From PALSA-1003 sp963741315 (GTDB lineage: Bacteria; Pseudomonadota; Gammaproteobacteria; Burkholderiales; Casimicrobiaceae): DNA of 64,000 bases. The number at the start of each line of letters is the position of its first letter. Position 1 is the first letter of the stretch. A model generated the notes under the pieces. The model saw only the letters and a list, made by a program, of their open reading frames with translations. It did not search any database and was not told the origin of the DNA. A program made the translations under genes and the position numbers. Positions 46,811-54,855 of this stretch are shown piece after piece. The stretch is from assembly GCA_963741315.1 (NCBI GenBank), contig CAVUHK010000004.1:124001-188000 (forward strand). Direction: 5' to 3'.

Positions 46811-47560
46811 TCAGCCCTTGGCTTTCCCCTGGTTGGCGACCGCCTGCGTCGCCGCGGCAATCTTGTCCGCGTCGCCCAAGTAGTAGTTGCGAATCGGCTT
46901 GAGGTCGTCGGTCAGTTCGTAGACCAGCGGGATGCCGGTCGGAATGTTGAGCCCGACGATCTCGCTGTCGCCGATGTGGTCGAGGTATTTCACCAGCGCC
47001 CGCAACGAATTGCCGTGGGCGACCACCAGCACGCGCTCTCCCGATTGGACGCTGGGCGCAATCACCTCGTGCCAGTACGGCAGGAAGCGCTCGACGGTGT
47101 CCTTGAGGCATTCGGTCAGCGGCATCTCCGCGGGCAACAGCTTGCGATAACGTGGATCGTGTCCCGGGAAACGCGCGTCGCTTCGTTCCAGCGCGGGCGG
47201 CGGAATGTCGTAACTGCGTCGCCAGATCAGCACCTGCGCGTCGCCGAACTTGGCGGCGGTCTCGGCCTTGTTGAGGCCCTGCAGCGCACCGTAGTGGCGC
47301 TCGTTGAGCCGCCAGTGGCGCACCACCGGGATCCACATCAGGTCGAGTTCGTCCTGCGCCAGCCACAGCGTGCGAATCGCGCGCTTGAGCACCGACGTGT
47401 AGGCGATGTCGAAGCCAAAGCCCTGCGCCTTGAGCACGCGCCCGGCCTCCTTTGCCTCGGCGATGCCCTGCTCCGACAGATCGACATCGGTCCAGCCGGT
47501 GAAACGATTCTCCTTGTTCCAGACGCTCTCTCCGTGACGCAACAGCACGATCTGTTTCAT
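46811..47560 (-). CDS. gpmA: 2,3-bisphosphoglycerate-dependent phosphoglycerate mutase
   Basis: A 249-residue glycolytic enzyme interconverting 3- and 2-phosphoglycerate. The phosphorylated His9 is in LLRHGESVWN; others are GWTDVDLSEQG, RHWRLNERHYGALQGLNKAE with catalytic Glu, and VVAHGNSLRAL with the second His. Length and motifs are normal for the dPGM family. It is intact. Confidence 0.97.
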   Translation of the reverse strand: MKQIVLLRHGESVWNKENRFTGWTDVDLSEQGIAEAKEAGRVLKAQGFGFDIAYTSVLKRAIRTLWLAQDELDLMWIPVVRHWRLNERHYGALQGLNKAETAAKFGDAQVLIWRRSYDIPPPALERSDARFPGHDPRYRKLLPAEMPLTECLKDTVERFLPYWHEVIAPSVQSGERVLVVAHGNSLRALVKYLDHIGDSEIVGLNIPTGIPLVYELTDDLKPIRNYYLGDADKIAAATQAVANQGKAKG

Positions 47561-47592
47561 GATGGCATTCCGTTATTGTGGCGGCGCACCTG

Positions 47593-49923
47593 CTAGCCGG
47601 CGTGGCTCGCCTTCCAGATGACTTGCGGCGTCAGCGGCATCTGCATCCGGGCAGCGCCCTCGCCGTGGCCGGCGCGAGTCAGCGCGTCGATCACCGCGTT
47701 GACCACCGCGGGTGTGGCGCCGATGGTGCCGAGCTCGCCGACACCCTTGATGCCCATGGCGTTGTTGCGACAGGGAATCGACTCGTCCATCGACGTGACG
47801 AAGCCGCCCACCGTCGCTGCCCGAGGCAGCGTGTAATCCATGAAGGTGCCGGTCAGCGCCTGGCCCGACGCGGGATCGTAGACGAAGTGCTCGCAGAGCG
47901 CCTGGCCGATGCCCTGCACCGCGCCACCGTCGAGCTGGCCGCGCACGATCAGCGGATTGACGACACGACCGACGTCGTTGACCGAGGAATACGCGACCAC
48001 GTCGACGTGGCCGGTATCCGGATCGATTTCGACTTCGCAAATGTGGCAACCGTTGGGCCACGTCGGTCCATCCACCGAACTCGTCGAGTCGAGCAGGATA
48101 TGCGCGCCCGGCTGGCGCTGCGCAAGCTCGAACAAGCCGATCTGCCGATCGGTGCCGGAGATCCTGAACACGCCGCTGGCGTACTCGATGTCGCCTGCCG
48201 CGGCCTCGAGCGCCTTCGCGGCAAGATCCTTCGCCTTGACCACCGTGCGCTCGGCCGCGACGCGCACCGCCGAGCCGCCAACGAAGAGCGAGCGCGACCC
48301 CGCGCTGCCGAATCCCGTGCCGCGATCGGTGTCGCCCTGCAGGATGCGGATGCGATCGATGTCGATGCCGAAGATGTCGACCGCCAGTTGCGCGTAACTG
48401 GTCGCCAGCCCCTGCCCCATCGCCTGCGTCGCGGAGAACATCTCGATGTAGCCATCGCCCGCAACGGTGACAGTGACGCGCTCCTCGAACATGTCGACGC
48501 CGGTCCATTCCAGGAAAGTGGCCATGCCGCGCCCGCGCCATTTGCCGCGCTGTTTCGCCTTCGCACTGCGGGCCTCGAAGCCGCGCCAGTCGGCCTGCAC
48601 CAGCGCCTGGTCGAGGATCTTCTCGAAATTGCCGCTGTCGTAAGTCTTGTCCATCGGATTCTTGTACGGCATCTGCTCCGGACGCAGCATGTTGCGCCGG
48701 CGGATCTCCGCCGGATCGAGATTCAGCGCGCGCGCCGCGGCGTCCATCAGCCGCTCGATGGTGTAGATCGCCTCCGGCCGGCCCGCGCCGCGGTAGGGAC
48801 CGGTGGGCGCGGTATTCGTGAGCACCGCCTTGATGCCGACGTCGATGAGCGGAATGTCGTAGATGCTGGTCGACACCCACGGCCCGATGAGGAGCTGGAT
48901 GATGACTCCGGCCGGCGTCGCGAACGCACCGACGTTGGCCAGCGACGCCACGCGCAGCGCCAGCACCTTGCCCGACGCGTCGAGCGCAAGTTCGGCCTTG
49001 CTGTTGAGATCGCGGCCGTGCGTTGCGGCAAGGAACTCCTCGAGGCGATCGGCATTCCACTTCACCGCCCGTTTGAGTTCCTTCGCGCAGTACGCCAGCG
49101 TGACATCCTCGGGATAGATGCCTGTCTTCATCCCGAAGCCGCCGCCGACGTCGCCGACCAGAATCCGCGCTTTGTCGTTCGGGATGCCGAGGATTTCGGT
49201 GCACAGTGTGTCGCGCAGGCCGGTCGGCGTCTGGCTGCTCGCGCGCAAGGTGATGCGATCGCTGGCAGCGTCGTATTCGGCGACCAGCGCGCGGGGCTCG
49301 AGCGGACAAGGCGCGACGCGCTGGTTGATCAGCTGCAGGGAGACGACGTGCGCGGCATTCTTGAACGCGGCCGTCGCCGCGGCGATGTCGCCGTGGCGAA
49401 CCTCGGAGGCGATGTTGCCGGTCGCCGCGGGCCACACCAGCGGCGCCCCCGGCGCAACCGCTGCTACGGCGTCGGTCACCACGGGCAGCGGCTCGTAGCG
49501 CACGTCGATGGCCTCGCAGGCGTCGCGCGCGATGTCGCGCGACTTGGCGATGACGACGGCGACCGCTTCTCCGGCAAAGCGAACGGTGTCGACCGCCAGC
49601 GCGCGTCGCGCCGGCGACGCGGTGGGCGACCCGTCGGCGCGCTTGAAATCGGCGGAATTCGGGATCGGTTTGACTCCGGCGCGCGCCAGTTGATCGCCGG
49701 TGAACACCGCGATCACACCCGGCATCGCCTGCGCCGCCTTGGTATCGATCGACTTGATGCGCGCATGCGCGTGCGGCGAGCGCAGGAAACAGGCGTGCGC
49801 CGCATCGGGCGGCGAAACGTCGTCGGCGAACACGCCCTTGCCGGTGAGCAGGCTGCGATCCTCGATGCGTGTTACCGGATGCCCGCTGCCGAAGCGGCCG
49901 GGTTGTGCAGTAGCAGTGGTCAT
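47593..49923 (-). CDS. Xanthine dehydrogenase/CO dehydrogenase-family molybdopterin subunit (orphan)
   Basis: A 776-residue molybdopterin-binding large subunit. GSGHPVTRIEDRSLLTGKG begins it. The active-site loop is GPYRGAGRPEA, the form seen in generic hydroxylases and form II enzymes, not the AYRCSFR loop of true CO dehydrogenase. The catalytic Glu is in GVGELGTIGATPAVVNAV near the C terminus; GGGFGMKT and QAMGQGLATSYAQL are present. It would hydroxylate a carbon of an aromatic or heterocyclic substrate. The [2Fe-2S] and FAD subunits that normally flank it are absent, so electron transfer must use partners encoded elsewhere. Confidence 0.88.
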   Translation of the reverse strand: MTTATAQPGRFGSGHPVTRIEDRSLLTGKGVFADDVSPPDAAHACFLRSPHAHARIKSIDTKAAQAMPGVIAVFTGDQLARAGVKPIPNSADFKRADGSPTASPARRALAVDTVRFAGEAVAVVIAKSRDIARDACEAIDVRYEPLPVVTDAVAAVAPGAPLVWPAATGNIASEVRHGDIAAATAAFKNAAHVVSLQLINQRVAPCPLEPRALVAEYDAASDRITLRASSQTPTGLRDTLCTEILGIPNDKARILVGDVGGGFGMKTGIYPEDVTLAYCAKELKRAVKWNADRLEEFLAATHGRDLNSKAELALDASGKVLALRVASLANVGAFATPAGVIIQLLIGPWVSTSIYDIPLIDVGIKAVLTNTAPTGPYRGAGRPEAIYTIERLMDAAARALNLDPAEIRRRNMLRPEQMPYKNPMDKTYDSGNFEKILDQALVQADWRGFEARSAKAKQRGKWRGRGMATFLEWTGVDMFEERVTVTVAGDGYIEMFSATQAMGQGLATSYAQLAVDIFGIDIDRIRILQGDTDRGTGFGSAGSRSLFVGGSAVRVAAERTVVKAKDLAAKALEAAAGDIEYASGVFRISGTDRQIGLFELAQRQPGAHILLDSTSSVDGPTWPNGCHICEVEIDPDTGHVDVVAYSSVNDVGRVVNPLIVRGQLDGGAVQGIGQALCEHFVYDPASGQALTGTFMDYTLPRAATVGGFVTSMDESIPCRNNAMGIKGVGELGTIGATPAVVNAVIDALTRAGHGEGAARMQMPLTPQVIWKASHAG

Positions 49924-49947
49924 GGTTCCGCGGTTCCCTGGTTATGG

Positions 49948-50940
49948 TCAGATCTTGAAGGCTTCGTGGGTCTCGGGCGCGAACAGCTCTTCGGGTTTCA
50001 GGCGGCGCTTCGAGAGCCCCTGTTCATGGTGATAGCGCAGGAAAGTGTCGAGGACGTGCCGGTTCGGTTCGAGCCCGTAGGTCCACCAATCTTCGCCCAT
50101 TTCGCCGCGCACCTGCTCGACCTGCGCGATCTGCCACGGCAGCATCGTGGTCAGCGCCGACGTCGTGTACAGGTTTTCGTAGACTCTGCGCTTGGCTTCG
50201 GCGAAGGCCTTGGTCAGCGACCGCGCGATCCACGGGTTGGCGTGGTAGACGTCGCGCCGGATGACGACAGTGTGCATGATCGGGAAGATCCGCGTGCGGC
50301 GGAAATAGTCCTGTTCCACCTCGACATGATTTTCGAACAGGCGGCGCACCGCATCCGGCCGCGAGCGAAAGGTCGACGGAATGCGGGCGGTGTGCATGGC
50401 GTCGACCTCGCCGTCGGCGAGCATCTGTGAGAGCGTCTGGGTCGGCCCGATGCGCCGGACCTTGAACTTCGACGGCAGGTCGAGGCTGATTTTCTCGTCG
50501 CGACCCGGCTCTTCCTCTCCGCCGGTGTAGTACTCGACGCTGGCGGGGTCGACACCGTATTCGTCCTGCAAAATGCCACGAATCCATACCGGCGCCGTCA
50601 TCTGGTACTCGGGCGTCGCGATACGCTTGCCGACAAGGTCCCCGGGTTTGCGGATGCCACTCTTGGCGGAGACGAAAATGCACGACTGGCGAAAGAATCG
50701 CGACGGGAACACCGGGATCGCGATGAATGGCGGATCGTCGCGGGACAATGAAACGGCGTACGACGAGAGCGACATTTCGGCAACGTCGAACTCCCGATGC
50801 CGCAGCATGCGGAAGAAGGTCTCCTCGACGTGCAGATTGAGGACGTTGAGGTCGATGCCCTCCGGAACGACGCTGCCGTCGGCGAGCGCGCGCGTGCGGT
50901 CGTATTCCCAGCAGGCGAGCGTCAATCGCAGCCTGGTCAC
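49948..50940 (-). CDS. 4,5-dihydroxyphthalate decarboxylase-like protein
   Basis: A 330-residue protein. LRLTLACWEYDRTRAL, GIDLNVLNLHVEETFFRML, FDVAEMSLSSYAVSLSRDDP and FRQSCIFVSAKSGIRKP are typical of the Pht5/PhtC decarboxylase family, which shares the fold of periplasmic receptors. There is no signal peptide, which supports a cytoplasmic enzyme. The start is GTG at 50940 with AGGAG eight bases upstream; a longer frame to 51039 has none of the family. The neighbouring genes encode a Pht4-like dehydrogenase and a phthalate-dioxygenase-like oxygenase, which supports the call. Transporter-associated relatives exist, so the substrate is open. Confidence 0.8.
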   Translation of the reverse strand: MTRLRLTLACWEYDRTRALADGSVVPEGIDLNVLNLHVEETFFRMLRHREFDVAEMSLSSYAVSLSRDDPPFIAIPVFPSRFFRQSCIFVSAKSGIRKPGDLVGKRIATPEYQMTAPVWIRGILQDEYGVDPASVEYYTGGEEEPGRDEKISLDLPSKFKVRRIGPTQTLSQMLADGEVDAMHTARIPSTFRSRPDAVRRLFENHVEVEQDYFRRTRIFPIMHTVVIRRDVYHANPWIARSLTKAFAEAKRRVYENLYTTSALTTMLPWQIAQVEQVRGEMGEDWWTYGLEPNRHVLDTFLRYHHEQGLSKRRLKPEELFAPETHEAFKI

Positions 50941-51078
50941 TGGCAGCTCCTGCGGTTCGGGAAGACGGCGATGGCGGCGTGTGACATTCGACAATGGGGC
51001 GGCGACTGGCAACTGACCCTCGACGCCGGGCCCCACCAATGACTACGCCGAATCATACCGGGTTCGTGCGCCGCTTTG

Positions 51079-52299
51079 CTACGCGCGTACGGCAACCTGA
51101 TGTTCCAGAACGATGTCGCGTTGTTCCCGGGCCGAACGCAGGATCGCCAGGCAGACTTCCAGGGTCGCCATGGCCCAGCGGCCGTCGTGCTGCGGTGCAC
51201 GCCCGCCGACGACCGCAGCGTGCAATTCGTCGATGACCTCCTGGCGCGGCACTCGCGGCCGGTCCAGCGCATCGACGCGCACTTCGCCATCGCCGTAGAT
51301 GACCACTCCGGTCGGCAGCGGCCGCAGGTCGGCGCGATCGCACGAGACGATCACCAGTCCGAAATGCTCGTGCCAGGACGCCATTCCTGCATCCTGACCG
51401 CCTGCGCCGACTGGCGGCGACAGCACATATGCGGCGCCGCCATAGTTGCGGCGCTGCTTCAACTGGGCCTCCGACTCGACCTTGCCGGCCTGTTCGAGGT
51501 TACGGCGCGCCGATCCATGGTGATCGGCACGCTTCGGGGTGCCGAGTTCGCCGATGCCGGCGCAGAGTTCGTCGCTGTCGAAATGCGCGTAGCCGCTGTA
51601 GGTCAGGGTCGCGATCGCACCGCCGTCGAAGGTCAGCAGTGCGGCGTACGCACCTTCGGTCGGACGCGCGCTGTCCCAGGCGCCCGTCAGGGCGCGCACG
51701 CTGCGTACCTTGCCGCCACCGAGCAGTCGGACGATGTCGATCTGGTGGGCAGCCTGGCTGAACACGACGCCGCCGCCATGCTCGGTGGCCAGTTCCTCGG
51801 GCCGGCGCGGTCGATAGAGAAAATCGGTGTAGTACTGCGCGTGAATCATGCGCACCTCGCCCACCGCGCCGCTGTCGATGATCTCGCGGGTGCGCGCTAT
51901 CGGTCGATCGAAGCTGTGGCTGTGGCCGACAATCAGGACGGTGCCCGCGCGGTCGGCCGCGTCGATCATCCGGCGACATTCGTCGAGCGTGATCGCCATT
52001 GGCTTTTCGACCAACGCGTGCTTGCCGTACCGCGCCGCCAGGCAGGCGTGTGCTGCGTGGTCTTGATGTGGCGTCGCGATGTATACGACGTCGACGTCCG
52101 GATCCGCGCACAGCGCGTCCACCGTCGCGTGGGCGCGCGCACCGAACTCGCGCGCAAAGCGTTGCGTGGCCTCGACGCGCGGATCGGCGGCGGCGACCAA
52201 TTGCACGCGCGGATCGGCGACCAGCGTCGGCAACATGAGCGTGAACGCGCGACCGAGACCGGCCACGCCCATTCGAATTCTGCGATCGCTCACGGACAC
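51079..52299 (-). CDS. Gfo/Idh/MocA oxidoreductase, Pht4-like dihydrodiol dehydrogenase
   Basis: A 406-residue NAD(P) oxidoreductase. The N-terminal Rossmann motif is GVAGLGRAFTLML, then VEKPMAIT with the conserved Lys and VGHSHSFDRPI. The middle has YYTDFLYRPRRPEELATEHG and SGYAHFDSDE, which I recall as typical of 4,5-dihydro-4,5-dihydroxyphthalate dehydrogenase. It would turn a cis-dihydrodiol made by the oxygenase into a catechol-like product. It is divergent from the Rieske oxygenase gene with 151 bases between. Confidence 0.82.
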   Translation of the reverse strand: MSVSDRRIRMGVAGLGRAFTLMLPTLVADPRVQLVAAADPRVEATQRFAREFGARAHATVDALCADPDVDVVYIATPHQDHAAHACLAARYGKHALVEKPMAITLDECRRMIDAADRAGTVLIVGHSHSFDRPIARTREIIDSGAVGEVRMIHAQYYTDFLYRPRRPEELATEHGGGVVFSQAAHQIDIVRLLGGGKVRSVRALTGAWDSARPTEGAYAALLTFDGGAIATLTYSGYAHFDSDELCAGIGELGTPKRADHHGSARRNLEQAGKVESEAQLKQRRNYGGAAYVLSPPVGAGGQDAGMASWHEHFGLVIVSCDRADLRPLPTGVVIYGDGEVRVDALDRPRVPRQEVIDELHAAVVGGRAPQHDGRWAMATLEVCLAILRSAREQRDIVLEHQVAVRA

Positions 52300-52450
52300 T
52301 CAGGTCCGAACTGGCGCAGGACCGCAACCGCAGCAAGGTTCGCGCTCGACAGCAAGATTTGAAATGACTACCATTCAGCGAGGACGCCCATGGTATTCCC
52401 GCACCGCAAACCGGGCAACGTCCGCCTGAGCACGCCACGCCGGAGGAACA

Positions 52451-53749
52451 ATGCTGAGTCATGCCGACAACGATCTGCTCTGTCGCGTCGAGGGCGACGC
52501 GCCGATGGGCAAGTTGATGCGGCAGCACTGGATTCCGGCGTGCCTTTCCGACGAAGTCGCGGTGCCGGACGGCGCGCCGGTGCGCGTGCGCCTGCTCGGC
52601 GAAGAGCTGGTGGCGTTCCGCGACACGCAAGGCCGGCTGGGCGTGATCGAGGAACATTGCCCGCACCGTCGCGCGTCGCTGGCGCTGGGCCGCAACGAAG
52701 AGTGCGGCCTGCGCTGCCTCTACCACGGCTGGAAGATCGACGTCGAAGGCAATATCGTCGACAAGCCTTCCGAGCCGCATGCCTGCGAGCCCGGCCCGGC
52801 GAACCGGCACAAGGCGTATCCGTGTCGCGAAGCCGGCGGCTTCGTGTGGGTCTGGATGGGTGCGCCCGAAGCGATGCGCGAGTTCGAGCCGCCGGCGTGG
52901 GCACCCTCGCCCGCGATCAAGACCAGCGTGGTCAAGATCCAGGTCGATTGCAACTGGGCGCAGGTGCTCGAAGGCGCGATCGATTCCGCGCACAGTTCCA
53001 GCCTGCACTCGAGCGACATGGTCCCCGCGAAGGTCGCGAGTGCAGGTGCGACGTCCAGCGAATGGCTGCGACCCTCGACTGACAAGGCGCCACGACTGCA
53101 ATTGCAGCGCACCGATTTCGGCTTTCGCTACGTGGCGATCCGGCGCCCGATCGCCAATGAGGAAACGCACGACTACCTGCGCATCACGCTGTTCGTCGCG
53201 CCGTTCACCGTGCTCATTCCGCCGAACAATCAATACAACCTGTCGATCCTGAACATTCCGCAGGACGACACGCACACCATGTTCTACTTCATCGCCTGGA
53301 GCGACAAGGCCGGCATCGATCAGGAAGAGTGGCGCCGGTTCTGCGGTGCGCAGGTCGGCGTGGACCTGGACGCGAACTTCCGCCGCATCCGCACGCGTGC
53401 CAACGACTATCTGCAGGACCGCGCCGCGATGCAGGCCGGCAGCCACACCGGCATCAAGGGCATTCCCAACCAGGACATCGCGATGTGGGAGACGATGGGC
53501 GCCATCGCCGACCGCTCGCGAGAGCGACTGGGCGCGAGCGATGTCGCCATCGTGCAGTTCCGGCGCATCATGGTCGACGCTGCGCGCAAGGTGCGCGACG
53601 GTGGGCCGGCCATTGGCACCGCAGCGCAGCGCGTGCCACAGGTGAAGCTCAGTTCGTTCGAGGGCATCGTCCCCAAGACCACGCGCTGGAATACGCTCGG
53701 CGTGGCCGCCGAAGAGTTGGCGCTGCGACACGAGGCGCCGGCGACCTGA
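52451..53749 (+). CDS. Rieske oxygenase large subunit, phthalate 4,5-dioxygenase-like
   Basis: A 432-residue ring-hydroxylating oxygenase. The [2Fe-2S] Rieske cluster ligands are Cys70/His72 in EHCPHRRAS and Cys89/His92 in RCLYHGW. The mononuclear iron site is Asp178, His181 and His186 in DSAHSSSLH. Late segments WSDKAGIDQEEWRRF and IPNQDIAMWETMG match the phthalate/isophthalate dioxygenase class. The ATG has GAGGAAC upstream. The required reductase gene (pht2 type) is not in the window. An ABC importer operon follows 133 bases later. Confidence 0.87.
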   Translation: MLSHADNDLLCRVEGDAPMGKLMRQHWIPACLSDEVAVPDGAPVRVRLLGEELVAFRDTQGRLGVIEEHCPHRRASLALGRNEECGLRCLYHGWKIDVEGNIVDKPSEPHACEPGPANRHKAYPCREAGGFVWVWMGAPEAMREFEPPAWAPSPAIKTSVVKIQVDCNWAQVLEGAIDSAHSSSLHSSDMVPAKVASAGATSSEWLRPSTDKAPRLQLQRTDFGFRYVAIRRPIANEETHDYLRITLFVAPFTVLIPPNNQYNLSILNIPQDDTHTMFYFIAWSDKAGIDQEEWRRFCGAQVGVDLDANFRRIRTRANDYLQDRAAMQAGSHTGIKGIPNQDIAMWETMGAIADRSRERLGASDVAIVQFRRIMVDAARKVRDGGPAIGTAAQRVPQVKLSSFEGIVPKTTRWNTLGVAAEELALRHEAPAT

Positions 53750-53882
53750 CGCCGCGACCCGACGCGCATTGACGCGTCGCGAGCGACACGCCAAACTGCG
53801 CGGGCGCCGGGCGGCCCCACCGACCGAGCGCACACCCGGGACGCGCAGCGCGCGCACCGACGACATACTGGAGGATGTGGCA

Positions 53883-54845
53883 ATGACCCTGTTCAGGTTG
53901 ATATGCGGCGCACTGGCGACGCTGATGATGATGGTGGCGGCGGCACCGGCGCAGGCACTGGACAACGTCAAGGTCGCGGCGGGTCAACGCGGCAATTGGG
54001 ACACGTCGGTGAGCGAAGTCGGCCAGCGCGCCGGCATTTTCAAGAAGCACGGCCTCGAGCTGGAAATTCTGTGGACGCAGGGCGGCGGCGAGACCCAGCA
54101 GGCGGTGCTCTCGGGCAGCGTCGAAGTCGGCGTCGCGACCGGCATCATGGGCGTGCTCAGCGCGTACTCCAAGGGCGCGCCGGTGCGCATCATCGGTGCC
54201 GAGACCACCGGCGCGGCCGACTTGTTCTGGTACGTGCCGGCGAACTCTCCGATCAAGTCGCTCAAGGACACCGACGGCAAGACCATTGCATTCTCGACCA
54301 AGGGCTCGTCGACCGACGGCATCGTCACCGCGTTCGTGAAGCAGTACAACCTCACCGCCAAACCGACCGCGACCGGCGGCCCCGCGCCGACGCTCACCCA
54401 GGTGATGACCAACCAGATCGACGTCGGCTGGTCGGCGCCGCCTTTTGGCATGCAGCAACTCGACGAGGGCAAGATCCGCATCATCGCCGTCGGCAATGAC
54501 GCCGCGGTGTTCAAGGGCCAGACCGTGCGTTTGCTGATCACCAATGTGCAAACGCTGCAGAACCGGCGAGCGGTCATCGATCGCTTCATGAAGGCGTACC
54601 GCGAAACCATCGACTTCATGTATTCCAGCGAAGATGCGCTCAAGATCTACGCCGAGTTCGTCGGCATCTCGATCGACATGGCCAGGCGCACGCGCAACGA
54701 CTTCTTTCCCAAGAGTTCCATCGATCCGGACAAGATCGTCGGTCTCGACACCATCGTCCCGGACGCAGTCGCACTCAAATACACCGCCGCTCCGCTGACC
54801 AAGGAACAGCTCGCCGAGCTGATCCAGATTCCGCCGCGGCAGTAG
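53883..54845 (+). CDS. ABC transporter substrate-binding protein B (SsuA/NMT1-like)
   Basis: A 320-residue periplasmic receptor, intact. GGAGG ten bases before the ATG at 53883; an upstream in-frame ATG at 53769 lacks a signal peptide. The signal peptide ends AAPAQALD. RGNWDTSVSEVGQRAGIFKK, GLELEILWTQGGGETQQAV and GQTVRLLITNVQTLQNRR are like nitrate/sulfonate/phthalate-type receptors. It is followed by the ThDP enzyme, ATPase and two permeases. Burkholderia takes up phthalate by an ABC importer of this kind, so the ligand may be an aromatic dicarboxylate, but that is inference. Confidence 0.87.
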   Translation: MTLFRLICGALATLMMMVAAAPAQALDNVKVAAGQRGNWDTSVSEVGQRAGIFKKHGLELEILWTQGGGETQQAVLSGSVEVGVATGIMGVLSAYSKGAPVRIIGAETTGAADLFWYVPANSPIKSLKDTDGKTIAFSTKGSSTDGIVTAFVKQYNLTAKPTATGGPAPTLTQVMTNQIDVGWSAPPFGMQQLDEGKIRIIAVGNDAAVFKGQTVRLLITNVQTLQNRRAVIDRFMKAYRETIDFMYSSEDALKIYAEFVGISIDMARRTRNDFFPKSSIDPDKIVGLDTIVPDAVALKYTAAPLTKEQLAELIQIPPRQ

Positions 54846-54855
54846 CCGGTCTCGC

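Noticed and set aside
47593..49923. Carbon monoxide dehydrogenase large subunit (CoxL form I)
   Set aside because: The AYRCSFR loop with the Cys is missing; the sequence has PYRGAGR and lacks the partner subunit genes.
47578..50430. A 950-codon open frame on the plus strand
   Set aside because: It lies antisense to the molybdopterin subunit and decarboxylase-like genes, has no family resemblance and shows the composition expected from GC-rich third-position bias.
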